Of a stretch of DNA of 64,000 nt, positions 51,360 to 62,500 are shown piece after piece (the first letter of the stretch is position 1; each line of letters begins with the position of its first letter). The notes under the pieces were generated by a model. The model saw nothing but the letters and a program-made list of their open reading frames with translations. It was not told where the DNA came from and did no database searches. The position numbers and the translations under genes are program-made. The stretch covers positions 372,001 to 436,000 of the forward strand of contig CAWGMT010000007.1 in NCBI GenBank assembly GCA_963823675.1, in the 5' to 3' direction. The DNA comes from CAWGMT01 sp963823675 (GTDB lineage: Bacteria > Planctomycetota > Planctomycetia > Isosphaerales > Isosphaeraceae).

Positions 51360-52753
51360 GTACGACGCTTCGGACGATACCCGTCCAGAACGCCGACGGA
51401 CGCAGCGCGCCGGCCACTTCGGGCACGGGCGAGCCTGAGATCCTGGTGAAAGAACGAGCAGTACTCCGCGAAATCCTGCGGCTCGTGGCCGAGCGCGCCG
51501 CGGCCGAGGCCAAGGTCGAAGGTGAACGCGCCTCGCGCGACGGCACGGCCGACGGCGAGTATGGCAAGGCGCGCCAGGCGCTGGTGGAAAAGCTCGGTCG
51601 GCAGGAACGCGAGGCAAAGAAGGCCGACGAAGAGCTGAGGCGCTCGATCGTCGATGCCGCGATCCAGGGAGAGGCCAAGGCCAAGGCCGAATTCAGCGCC
51701 AACAGCCGCAAGATCGCCAGCAACTTCGACGGAGTGCGCGAATCGGCCAAGGCCGAGCACCATCGCGCCAAGGCCGAGGCCGCCTCCACTCATGAATCCG
51801 CGATGAAGAAGGCCGCCCGGGAACACGCCGACAAGATCAAGCCCATCGCCGACATGGCCCTCACCGCCGATTCGTACCGGGAGCGCCTGACCGCAGTCGC
51901 CGCCCTTTACACCAAGTTCCGCCTCGACCCCGAGCCGCCCCAGCCTGTAGAAGAGACCTACACCAAGTTCGACGATCCCGAGGAAGAGCTGTTCACCCGG
52001 CTGTCGCGGATGGATGGACCGCTGCGGCTGCTGGAGAAACTGCTGATTCCCAAGGTCATGAAGGGAGCGCGCGAGGCCTGGGTTTATTTGCTCTTGATCG
52101 TGCCCCTGGTCGGTGCGGCGTTCGCGATGGAAATGGACTGGAGCTATATCGGGATCGCGGCGGTCATCGGTGGCGTCCTGGGTTTTCTGCTGCGGACCTG
52201 GCTCGTGAAGCTCTCCAAGAGCCAGCTCGAGCGTCTTTACGTCCCGCTGATGCAGTCGCTGGCGGACGCCGACGGCCTGAATGCTTATTGCCGCGACCGG
52301 GTCAACGCCCAGCATCAGGAAGTCCGGCGGCGGCTGAGCGAGCGCCGCGACCTGGAACTGAAGCGAGCGGAAGAGGCGCACCGCAAGTCCGTCGCCGAGG
52401 GCGAGTCCCAGCGCGACGAACGGCTCCGCAAGATCAACGAGGTCTACGCCGAGCGGATGGTGGAAGTTCAGACGACGCAGCAGCGCGACTTGAGAAAAGC
52501 CCTCGAGGACCACGACCGGCGCATAGCTGACTTGAAGGCCGAAACCGACACGGGCTTCCCCAGGCTCGAAACCCAGTACAAGGATCTCAAGGAACGAATC
52601 CTCGGTCGTTACGAGTCCGACTGGCGAGCGATGGCCGACCGCTGGCGCGAGGGGATGGACCACGCGATCGCCGAGCTCGCCGCGATCAATCGCGAGGTCA
52701 ACGGCTACTGCCCCGCCTTGGACGACCCGGTCTGGGGCCAGCGCCATTTCCCG
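51356..52753 (+). CDS. FtsK-type ATPase, N-terminal coiled-coil and membrane part
   Basis: First 466 codons of a larger protein (GTG 51356). Residues 30-170 are charged coiled coil (ERAAAEAKVEGERASRDGTA, EHHRAKAEAASTHESAMKK). Two adjacent membrane helices follow: AWVYLLLIVPLVGAAFA (241-257) and YIGIAAVIGGVLGFLLR (264-280). A second coiled coil spans about 300-440 (RRLSERRDLELKRAEEAHRK, RRIADLKAETDTGFPRLET). The coherent sequence ends DPVWGQRHFPA near 52750; the frame then runs 29 nonsense codons to 52840. The next frame starts VPPVIRFAAVPLDLAALPQ, the usual continuation, so one base was probably lost in GGCGTGGTGCCC. Confidence 0.88.
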
Positions 52754-52755
52754 GC

Positions 52756-55353
52756 GTGGTGCCCCCAGTCATCCGCTTCGCGGCGGTGCCGCTCGACCTG
52801 GCTGCGCTGCCGCAAGGCATCGCCCGCGACGCGCGGTTGATGGAGGGCTTGCCGACGCGCTACAGCCTGCCTGCGCTTCGGCCATTCCCGGCAGGCGCCA
52901 ACCTTTTGATCGAGACTCCGCCAGAAGGCCGCGCGGCCGCGCTGGCTGTGCTGCAAGCCTCGATGTTTTGCCTCTTGACCAGCCTGCCGCCGGGCCAGGT
53001 CCGATTCACAATCGTCGACCCGATCGGCATCGGACGAAACTTCGGCGCCTTCATGCACCTCGCCGATTTCGACGGGGCCCTTGTCACCAACCAGGTCTGG
53101 ACCGACCCGCGCCAGATCGAGGAACGGCTCGCCGACCTGGCGGCTCACATGGAAATGGTGACGCAGAAGTACCTCCGGAACGAATACGCCACCATCGAGG
53201 AATACAACGCGGTCGCCGAGGAGGTCGCCGAGCCCTACCGCGTGCTCGTGATCGCCGACTTCCCGACCAAGTTCGACGAGAAGTCGGCCGCCCGGCTGGC
53301 GGCGATTGCCGCCGGAGGCGTGCCCTGCGGCGTCTTGACCTTGATCGCCGCCGATCTTTCCAAGCCGATGCCTCCCGGTTTCCAGTTCGACGAGCTCCGC
53401 CCGTCTTGCGCCCACCTGACCTGGGATAGCGCCCGCGGGCTGCTCGCCTGGGACGACCCGGACCTGGGCCGCTATCCTCTGGCGCTCGATCCACCCCCGC
53501 CGGCGGAGTTTGCCACGCGGCAGATCCAGAAAGTCGGCGCAGCGGCCAGGGATGCCAAGCGGGTCGAGGTCGCCTTTGAATTCATCACGCCGCCGCCGGA
53601 CTCGTGGTGGATCCGCGACACGCGCGGCGAAATCGACGTTCCCCTCGGCAAGGCGGGCGCGACCAAGCGCCAGCACTTCACCCTGGGGCACGGCACCTCC
53701 CAGCACGTCCTGATCGCCGGACGGACCGGCTCGGGCAAGTCGACCCTCATGCACGCGCTCATCACCAACCTCGCGCTCAACTACAGCCCCGACGAGATCG
53801 ACCTGTATCTCATCGACTTCAAGAAAGGCGTCGAATTCAAGGTCTATGCGACCTACGAGCTGCCGCATGCCAGCGTCGTGGCGATCGAGAGCGAGAGAGA
53901 ATTCGGAATCAGCGTGCTCGAGCGGCTCGACGCCGAGCTGCGCCTGCGGGCCGATCGCTTTCGCGACGCCGGCGTCCAGGACCTCAGCTCCTACCGCAAT
54001 TTGCCCGGGGTGCCTCCCTTGCCGCGCATCCTGCTGGTGGTTGACGAGTTTCAGGAGTTCTTCGTCGAGGAAGATAAGCTTGCCCAGGAAGCCGCCCTCT
54101 GGCTCGACCGCCTGGTGCGCCAGGGTAGGGCCTTTGGCGTCCACGTCCTGCTGGGCTCGCAGAGCCTGGGCGGAGCCTTCACGCTGGCACGCAGCACGCT
54201 CGGCCAGATGGCCGTGCGGATCGCGCTTCAGTGCAGCGAGAACGACGCGCACTTGATCTTGAGCGAAAACAACCCCGCGCCGCGGATGCTGTCGCGGCCG
54301 GGCGAGGCGATCTACAACGACGCCAACGGGGCGCCCGAGGGGAACCACTTTTTCCAGGTCGTCTGGCTGTCCGAGGAATCCCGCGAGAGCTACCTGAAAA
54401 AACTGCACGAGCTCGCCCAGGTTCGCAAGCCGAAACTCGCGCGGACGCCGATCGTCTTCGAGGGCGATGCACCCGCCGATCTGGCGCGCAACGCCCTGCT
54501 GCACGCTGGCATCGCCGCGCCGGCCTGGCCGGAGGCTCCCCGCTCGGCTTTTGCGTGGGTCGGCGACGCGATCTCGATCAAGGACCCGTCCGCCGCTCTG
54601 TTCCGCCGCCAGGGTGGCAATCATCTGCTCATCGTCGGCCAGAACGAGAGCGCCGCGCTCGGGGTCATGGTATCGACTCTGCTCAGCCTGGCCGCTCAGT
54701 TCCCGCCGCCCGGCCCACCGACCGTCCGTCAGGGCGCTCGGTTCTACGTTCTCGACGGTACGCCCGAGGATCATCCCAATACCGGCGTGCTCGCCAAGAT
54801 CGCCGCAGTCCTGCCCCACGGGATCGAAGTGGCCACCTGGAGAGACGTGGCCCGCATCCTGGCTGAAGTCGGCGCCGAAGTCCAGCGCCGCCAGGAAGAG
54901 AAAGGGGACGGCCCCGAGATCTTCCTCTTCATCCACGACTTGCCGCGTTTCCGCGACCTGCGCAAACGCGACGATGATTTCAGCTTCTCGCGCCGCGAGG
55001 AAGGGCCGACGCCCCCCGACCACCTCGACGCCATTCTTCGGGAAGGGCCGGTACTGGGCGTGCACGTCATCACCTGGTGCGACACGGTCAACAATCTGAA
55101 TCGCTACTTTGCCCACCAGACGCTCCGCGAGTTCGAGATGCGCGTCCTGTTCCAGATGAGCCCGACCGACTCGGGCCACATGCTCGACGCCCCCCACGCC
55201 AGCAAGCTCGGCGAGCATCGTGCCTTCCTGGCCAGTGAAGAGCAGAACCGGATCGAGAAATTCCGGCCGTACGGCATACCCTCCGACGAGTGGCTGCGGG
55301 GGGTGGGAGAACAATTGGCCAAACGTGCGCCGGCCGCCGCGGGCGCATCATGA
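52756..55353 (+). CDS. FtsK/SpoIIIE-family ATPase, C-terminal motor part
   Basis: 865 codons. Three ATPase-like modules can be made out. Residues 45-205 are a degenerate one (VRFTIVDPIGIGRNFGAFM, YRVLVIADFPTKFD). Residues 290-560 are the active FtsK domain: Walker A LIAGRTGSGKSTLMHALI (322-330), IDLYLIDFKKGVEFKVY, Walker B PRILLVVDEFQEFFVEED, and GVHVLLGSQSLGGAFTL. Residues 610-860 are a third, with GNHLLIVGQNESAALGVMV lacking the GK[ST] lysine, and EIFLFIHDLPRFRDLRKRDD as a Walker-B-like strand. Joined to the preceding part it is a membrane-anchored motor of about 1,332 residues. The layout recalls EccC/EssC of type VII secretion more than chromosome-pumping FtsK. Confidence 0.93.
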   Translation: MVPPVIRFAAVPLDLAALPQGIARDARLMEGLPTRYSLPALRPFPAGANLLIETPPEGRAAALAVLQASMFCLLTSLPPGQVRFTIVDPIGIGRNFGAFMHLADFDGALVTNQVWTDPRQIEERLADLAAHMEMVTQKYLRNEYATIEEYNAVAEEVAEPYRVLVIADFPTKFDEKSAARLAAIAAGGVPCGVLTLIAADLSKPMPPGFQFDELRPSCAHLTWDSARGLLAWDDPDLGRYPLALDPPPPAEFATRQIQKVGAAARDAKRVEVAFEFITPPPDSWWIRDTRGEIDVPLGKAGATKRQHFTLGHGTSQHVLIAGRTGSGKSTLMHALITNLALNYSPDEIDLYLIDFKKGVEFKVYATYELPHASVVAIESEREFGISVLERLDAELRLRADRFRDAGVQDLSSYRNLPGVPPLPRILLVVDEFQEFFVEEDKLAQEAALWLDRLVRQGRAFGVHVLLGSQSLGGAFTLARSTLGQMAVRIALQCSENDAHLILSENNPAPRMLSRPGEAIYNDANGAPEGNHFFQVVWLSEESRESYLKKLHELAQVRKPKLARTPIVFEGDAPADLARNALLHAGIAAPAWPEAPRSAFAWVGDAISIKDPSAALFRRQGGNHLLIVGQNESAALGVMVSTLLSLAAQFPPPGPPTVRQGARFYVLDGTPEDHPNTGVLAKIAAVLPHGIEVATWRDVARILAEVGAEVQRRQEEKGDGPEIFLFIHDLPRFRDLRKRDDDFSFSRREEGPTPPDHLDAILREGPVLGVHVITWCDTVNNLNRYFAHQTLREFEMRVLFQMSPTDSGHMLDAPHASKLGEHRAFLASEEQNRIEKFRPYGIPSDEWLRGVGEQLAKRAPAAAGAS

Positions 55354-55424
55354 GACAAGGGAGGCCGGCGTTAAACCGATTGCACGGACGGTCTTCGTGA
55401 CGGCCCGGGGCGACCTTTGTAGGA

Positions 55425-55440
55425 GGGGGCTCTGTCCCCC
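55425..55440. repeat. GGGGGCTCTGTCCCCC hairpin module
   Basis: Same module as at 3282-3297 and 26950-26963, here in TGTAGGAGGGGGCTCTGTCCCCCGATC context. It lies in the short gap before the glycosidase-like gene. Confidence 0.8.
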
Positions 55441-55505
55441 GATCTTTTCCTCAGAAGAGAACATCGATTCGCAGCTTCTCCGTCATCCACGGGGCCTCCA
55501 AGAAC

Positions 55506-57728
55506 ATGAAATCCCGCCTCATCATCCCATCCTGCCTCGCCCTGGTCCTCGTGGGCGGCTCCATGAAGCCGGCAACTCTCTGTGCAGACGGCGTGACGCC
55601 GCCGCCCGAACGGCCCGCCGATCCCGGACAGGACCGCGAGCGAACCTGTTTCCAGACCAACGCGCGCTGGGATCCCATGCTCCAGCTCCGCTCGGACGTC
55701 GCCATCTGCTATGGCGTGAACGGCAGCATCGGCGAGCGAATCGCCCAGTGGAAGGCGCAAGGATATATTCCCCACGTGATGACAGGCGTCTCCTGGGGCA
55801 GCTACCAGGACTATCTCTACGGCCGCTTCGATGGCGAGAACCACGTCGATCAAGCCCAGACCGAACGCAACGGCCACGTGATCTCGCACGGCGGCGATGT
55901 CTACTACATGTCGCCCGGCGAGAACTTTGGCAAGTTCCTGTGCCAGGGCGTCAAGCGAGCCATGGACGCCGGTGCGCGGGCCATCCACCTGGAAGAGCCC
56001 GAGTTCTGGGCCCGCGCCGGTTATAGCGCAGGCTTCCAGCGCGAATGGAAGTCGTTCTACCACGAAGACTGGGTGCCGCCGCACTCCTCGCCCGATGCGC
56101 AGTATCGCGCCTCCCTGCTCAAGTACCACCTCTACGGCCGAGCGCTCCAGCAGATCTTCGACTTCGTCAAAGCCGAGAATGCCCGGACCGGCCGCCAGGT
56201 CAAGTGTTATGTGCCGACCCACAGCCTGATCAACTACGCCCACTGGAAAATCGTCAGTCCCGAGTCGAGCCTCGTCCGCGTCGGCGCCGACGGCTACATC
56301 GCACAAGTCTGGACCGGTACGGCACGCACGCCCAATCTCTACCGCGGCGCCCGCCGCGAACGGACGTTCGAGACCGCGTTCCTTGAATACGGCGCGATGA
56401 TGAACATCGTGCGCGCGACCGGCGGCCCGGTGTGGTTCCTGAATGATCCGATCGAGGACAACCCCGACCACTCCTGGGCAGACTATCGCACCAACTGGGA
56501 AAGCACGCTCTGCGCCTCGCTGCTCTGGCCGCAAGTGTGGCGCTACGAGGTCATGCCCTGGCCGGAGCGCATCTTTCATGGCCGCTACCCCACGGTCGAT
56601 CGCGCCAGCGCCGGCGGGGCGAGCGCGTGGCGCGAGAGCCGATCCCGCCGGCCTACGCCACCGAGCTCTCCACCGTGATCAACTCGCTCTGCGACATGGA
56701 CCAGAAAGACATCACCTGGGACTGCGGCACCCGGCAGGTCGGTGTCGTCGTATCCGACACGATGATGTTCCAGCGAGCTGGGCCCAACCCGTCCGATCCC
56801 GACCTCGGCTCGTTCTACGGACTCGCACTGCCTCTGGTCATGCAGGGAATCCCGGCCGAACCGGTTCAGCTCGAGAACGCGACCCTGCCCGCCGCGCTCG
56901 AACCCTACAGGATCCTCCTCATGACGTACGAGGGCATGAAGCCAATGACTCCCGAGGTGCACGGTGCGCTGGCCGGGTGGGTCAAGCAGGGCGGCATCCT
57001 GATCTTCATGGGCGATGACAGCGACCCGTATAACGGCGTCAAGGCATGGTGGAACGACGCGGCCAAGGGGATGTCCTACGCGGCGCCTCGGGCGCACCTC
57101 TTCGCACAGCTCGGCTTGCCGAACGATGCCAGGCCCGGATCGCACGCGATCGGTCAAGGCATGCTCGTCTATGACGATCGAAGCCCCGCCGCGCTCACCC
57201 GCCAGAAGAACGGTGCCGATCAGGTTCTCGCCCTGGTCCGACTTGCCTGCGACCGCGCCGGAATGACCTACCGCGAAACGAGCTATCTCGCCCTGCGGCG
57301 CGGCCCCTACGTCGTCGCAGCCGGTCTGGACGAATCGCGCTCGCACGATACGCGGGTCTTGCACGGGCATTTCCTCAATCTCTTCGACCCCGATTTGCAG
57401 GTCCTCGAATCGGTTCGACCTGCGGCCCGGCAGCCGTTACTTCCTTCTCGACCTCGATCGGAGAAAATCGTCGCAGCCGGCCATTCTGGCCTCCGCATGC
57501 AAGACGCTCGAGACCCAGGTCATGCCGGACGGGACGTTCGCCTTTTACGCCGAAGGCCTGGGCAAGGTCGAGGCGGTCGTCCGCGTCGCGATGCCACACG
57601 AGCCGAAAGAAGTCACGATCGACGGACATCCCTTACCCGCCCCCGCCCGCGCCTGGCATGCCGGATCGAAGACGCTTCTGCTCCGCTTCCCCAACTCGGC
57701 CTCGGGGCACAGGCTTTCCCTCCACTGA
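55506..57728 (+). pseudogene. Exported glycoside-hydrolase-like protein, two frameshifts
   Basis: About 740 codons in three frames. Signal peptide MKSRLIIPSCLALVLVGGSM. The first part looks like a TIM barrel: SIGERIAQWKAQGYIPHVMT, ARAIHLEEPEFWARAGY (candidate acidic residues) and CYVPTHSLINYAHWKIVSPE. Near 56616 (GGCGGGGCGAG) the frame shifts to ERVAREPIPPAYATELSTVI, followed by a flavodoxin/glutamine-amidotransferase-like domain (TRQVGVVVSDTMMFQ, YRILLMTYEGMKPMTPEVHG, WVKQGGILIFMGDDSDPYNG). A second shift near 57410 leads to LRPGSRYFLLDLDRRKSSQP and a beta domain ending PNSASGHRLSLH. The barrel plus trimerisation-like domain order resembles GH42-type enzymes, but no known GH family is secure. 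Confidence 0.7.
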
Positions 57729-59544
57729 TCGAACCGCCGCGCTCTCTTTGCCAGAATCTGCTTCCGGCACGAGCGGAACGCGGCGCGGAATTCCGATATT
57801 GGGAATGCCCAGCGACTCGGGCGGATCACCCGACGCAATCCGGCGCGAGCCTGCTCGTAAAGCTGCCGCTTCTCACTCCGCTGTCCCGTCTCATAGCGCA
57901 ACGGCGCGACCAGGGTATTGAATCCGCTGCCCACGCGGCAAAGGTCGCCCCAGTCGCGCGTCGCCAAGCCGAAGTGGGCCGCGCAGCCGGCCGGATCGAT
58001 GATCGGCGGCGGCCGGTCGCCGGGCCAGCCGCAGGCTCGCCGCGCCTGGAGCGCATGGAGGACCGCCTGCGCCAGCGCGATCTGTCCCCGCAGCGAAGGA
58101 TGCATCGCATCCTGAAAGAGCTCGTCGTCCAGGAGACCATGACGTGCGATCGCATGAACATACGACTGTCCATCGATCAGAATGCAGTCGTGGCGGGAGG
58201 CTACCTTGCGGTAGAGCCGTTGAAAGGCCGTGAGCATGCGCTGCGGGTAGCCATCCAGGTCACGGGCCGCGATGTAGTGCTCGTAGGCTTCGTCCCACTT
58301 TCCGGACTGCTCGAGGAGCTGAGCCAGGCGATAATGGGACTCCGCGAAACCGGGCTGCGCGGCCACGAGCGAGCGGTATTGCTCGATGCCGGCCGCGGGA
58401 TCTCGCGCCTCGAGTGAGCGCGCGGTCGAAATGCGCGGGCAAATGCCTCGCGCTTCCGGCGCGGCGTCGCGGCCGGAAGCCACGAGCGGTTGGGGTCGTA
58501 TCCGGCATCATTGCCCGGCGGCATGATCAGAACTGGGAGCGCGCCGATCTTGCCGGCATACGTGACGATCGCATCCAGACGCTTCTCGAAATCAGCCAGG
58601 AGGGCTTCGTACTCGATCTGGGTATAAACCGGCACGTCGATCAGATTGCGCGTGTGGGTACTGGGAGGCGGAAGCCCGATCCGGCACTGTTCCATCTCCT
58701 GGCGGATCAGCCCGCAAACGGCAGAGAAGTTGACGACTCGATCGAATAGCGCCGCCGGCCATCCCGGCTCTTTGGCGTCGCAGTAGTAACGGAGATCACG
58801 GCTCCACCACAGCCGCGAGGAAAACTCGTTGTGGCCGCAGTAGACGATCATCAGCTCGGGCCGGCGAATCAGGTTGGCCAGGACGCGGTACTGAGCCTGC
58901 AACGTATCGCCCGACCTGGCCAGGACGTGCAGGCGCACCGGCCGCGCGGGGATCGCCTGCTCGAGTTGCCACGCGACGATCTTGCCGACAGAAAACCACT
59001 TCTGGAACGGGACCCCTTCCGCGCTCGACTCGCCCACCACCGCAATATCAATCGTGCGGTCGTTAGCCGAGTCGGGAAACCGGGTCGGTAGCTCGGGATC
59101 CTCGAGGCTGGCGGGAAGCCGCCAGGATGATTCGCTCTCCTCGGCCGGCCCCAGGCCGCCCACGGGCATCGGCGTAAGAGCATTCAGCCGCCTCTGCCAG
59201 GCTGCGCTCGCGGCCTCGGCCAGTGCCACGCCAAATAACAGCGATCCGCACAGGAGCAGCGCGCGGGCCACAACCGGCCTGATCTTCCCCGTTCGCCGGC
59301 CCCGCAGCCAGAGCGGCAGCAGCAAGAGAACACCCAGAAAGCTCAGCATTGCCATCGCGCCGTAAGTGATCTCGACAACGATCAGCCCGAACAGCTCGGC
59401 CCTGAGGAAAAAGGAGCGAGACAGGAAGCTGCGCAGCCAGATGCCGCCCAAGAGCAGAAGACAAGCCACCGAGGCCGACGCGATCGTCAGGATCGCCAGC
59501 CGGCCGAACCGGCCGACGCGTTTTAGCCCGGTTGCGCTAGACAT
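57545..59544 (-). CDS. SGNH-hydrolase-like membrane protein with TPR, one frameshift
   Basis: From ATG 59544, 4 bases after the GH116 stop. Three N-terminal membrane helices (LAILTIASASVACLLLLGG; AMAMLSFLGVLLLLPLWL; ALLLCGSLLFGVALAEAAS) precede an SGNH-like domain: IDIAVVGESSAEGVPFQKW (nucleophile block), PELMIVYCGHNEFSSRLW (block with GHNE) and, later, QDAMHPSLRGQIALAQA (DxxH). Near 58420 the frame shifts from EAFARAFR to TARSLEARDPAAGIEQYRSL, and a TPR unit (SHYRLAQLLEQSGKWDEAYE) follows. The C-terminal frame stays open to 57545, 184 bases into the opposing gene, so the real end is probably earlier, near 57730. Planctomycete SGNH proteins of this kind may modify polysaccharides; substrate unknown. 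Confidence 0.8.
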
Positions 59545-59548
59545 CTGT

Positions 59549-62500
59549 TTAGAGCTCGATCTCAAGTTCTTGTCCGGCCGCGAGCGTCACTTCCTCGGGC
59601 AGCGTCAGATCGACCAGGCCGCCGCTTGTGGTAATCGGGACATTCCAGGTTCGATCACCCCGAGTCACGCGGGCGGCGGCCGGCTCGAAGCCCGGCTTGA
59701 TTCCCAGCCGGATCGATTTGAGGCGAAGCGTTCCCCAGCGAAGCGCGATCGAGGCTTTCTGCGACTTTTCGCCGCGCGTCTGGGAGAAAGTGCCCCAGCC
59801 GAGCGCCGCGGTGAAGGCTGCCCGGAAGTCGTCCGGTCCGAGCCGGGGGACGAACCCGATGTGCCCCTTGGGGCCGTGGTACTCGAACCCGCACGCCGCC
59901 AGGTAGACCCCGTAGCTGGCCATCGAGCGGGCGTAGTGATCGCCGCATTCGACCTCGTTCCAGGGGTTGCGCCGCGACGCTTCGTAGCGATCGTGAATGG
60001 CGCGGGTAATCGCCAGCCCCTCCAGGACCATGCCCTCCCAGATCATGTGCCCGGCCGCCTGGTATTCAAAGCCGTTCATGCATTCGTTGAAATACATCGT
60101 TGACCAGCCGCCCGACGGGTCGTCGATGCCCGGCCGGCTGCCCTTGGGGAAAGTCACCATGAGCAAGCCCGCCTCGCCCGGCATCGCGTACCACCGTCCC
60201 GGCTTGTTGACGGCGCGGTAAGGGCCGACGTCAGGCGCGAAGTTGTAAGTCCAGAGCGATTGCAAGGCCCGCTTGACGTGCGGCTCGAAGAGGAGCCGGC
60301 CCAGGCCGACCTGAAACGCCCAGTGCTGGCCGAAGACCTGGTCGATCTCGCAGCCGTCGTAGGAGCCGACCGCCCGCGGATGGGCCGGGTCGGGCCGCTG
60401 AATGAAGTAGCCCAGCTCGCCATTCCAGAGCTGATCGACCAGGCTCTTCGCCCCGCGCTCGCGGAGCCCGCGACAACGGCCGGCGAAGGCGTCGTCATGC
60501 ATCTCGCGCGCCATCGCCTCGCCCGCCGCCAGGGCGGCGATGTAGAGCGAGCTCAGCCAGGGAACCTCCCCATACCACTGGGCGTCGAGCGTGTTGTGTT
60601 GAGCCCCGTCAAGCAGCCCGTCGGCGTTGGAATCGTGTTTGATGAGGTATTCCAGCGACTTCTTGACCTTGGGCCAGAGCCGCTCTAGAAACGCCGGATC
60701 GGCCGACATCTCGTGCTCGCGGTAAACCCGCAGAATGCACCCAGCCTGGCCGTCGACCGCCGGACCCACGGGCTCTTCGGCGCGGTGGCTGATGATCCCG
60801 GTCGCCGGATCGAAGCCGACTCCATCGCGATAGTCGACCTCCTCCCGCAAGATCCGCTCCAGGTCAGGGAAGAGACGCGCGACGGCCTGGGCGTAATGCC
60901 ACACGTGCGTGCACGTCCCGGCGCAGCACCCAACTCCCTCCCACCCGTAAAACCGCCCGTTCTGGAACCGATGAGCAGTGGAGGTCGCCAGGATCGACGT
61001 ATTGAGAAATGTGCGATCGAGGAACCAGTGCGGCAAAGTCGAATCGTACCAGGTCCGGTGCCAGAGCCTCGTATCCGAAGCGAGCCGCTCGAAGTTGGCG
61101 GCAACGTAGCTGGCGACGTCCCGGGCCGCCTCGAGCCGAGCGGCGTAATGACGCCCCACTCGCGCCGGCAGCCGGGTGCCGGGCAGCGACAGGTTGGGAA
61201 AGTGCCAGGCAATCACGAATGCCGCCGATGCTTCCTCGCCGGGTGCCAGCCGAGCCGTCCGCACGATCGCCCCGACGAGTTTCGTCCCGAACGGCTTTCG
61301 ATCAACCGCCCCGCCCCCGAAGACCGACTCGGAAAGCTCCCCCGTCGAGATCGATGCCATGGCTCGGTCGCCGGCGCCCGGTGCCAGCAGTGCGAAACAC
61401 AAGGTTCCGTGGTCAGGCCGCATGACCAGTGGCACGCGCTCAACTCGAGGCCGGTCGGCGAGCTCGATCTGGTCGATGTCGATGTGGCCCCAGCCCGCCG
61501 ACGACGCGTCGACGATCTCGATCTGAGCCGTCTTCCCCGCCAGGTGGCGCACGTCCCACGCAGTCCATTCCATGGCGTCGCTGTTCTGGCCGGTCGTCGT
61601 CATCACGACCTGGCCGGCAACCTTGAGATTGATGCAGGTCTTTCCCGGATGATTGCCGCCGCCGATCAAGAAGTTCACATACGCCCGATCGATCGTGAAG
61701 CGCGGTGAGAGCAGGCGGCCCTGCAAGGCATCGGTTCCGGTCCAGGAGTTGACCAGGCCCTTGCCCTCAAAGCCGCGCAGTTGCTGGATGGTTCTCGCGC
61801 CGTGGCTTGGCTCTTTGCCGAAAGCCTGTCCTTCCACGGTCCAGCGGCCGTAAGAATCACCGTCGAAGTTGGCCAGTATGATCGGCGGGCGCATCCGAGC
61901 CTGAGGTTCGACGGGCGCCGGCTCTGCCCAGCTCTCGACCAGTAGCGCGTGCGAAGCGCGGACCACGCGATTGCGCCGAAAACCCTCCGCGGGCCGGCCG
62001 GTGTCGAGGCAGACCGCATTTTCGAGCCAGCCGCCGATCTCGATGTCGAGTGGCTCGCTCGCGGTGTTCTTGACGCGATATACCAGCACGGTGGCGGGCA
62101 AGCTCGAATCGAGGGTCGCGAGCGGGATAAACGGAGAAAAGGCTTCGAGACCGACCGTCACGGCACAAGCCGGGTCTTCATAAGACACTAATCCCAGCGG
62201 GTATTCGCCGCGGAACTGGACATCGGCGAACCCGTTGCGATCGAGCGTGCGCACGTCGGTGTGGCCATCCTTCTTGATTCGCACGGCAAAACCCTGCGCA
62301 AGCGGCGACTCCGGGCGAAGTGGGTGGGCATAATGGGCGTCGTTCGTGTGGTCGACGCGGTTGAAGATATCCCAGTGCCAGAGCTTGCCGTCGCCGCCCA
62401 GATAGAGCTGCCCCGCACACAGCCCGCCAACCGGCATGCCGATCTTGTCGAGTGCCGGCCCGCGGTACACCGTGCTTTCACCGCGTGCATAGAGCGACTT

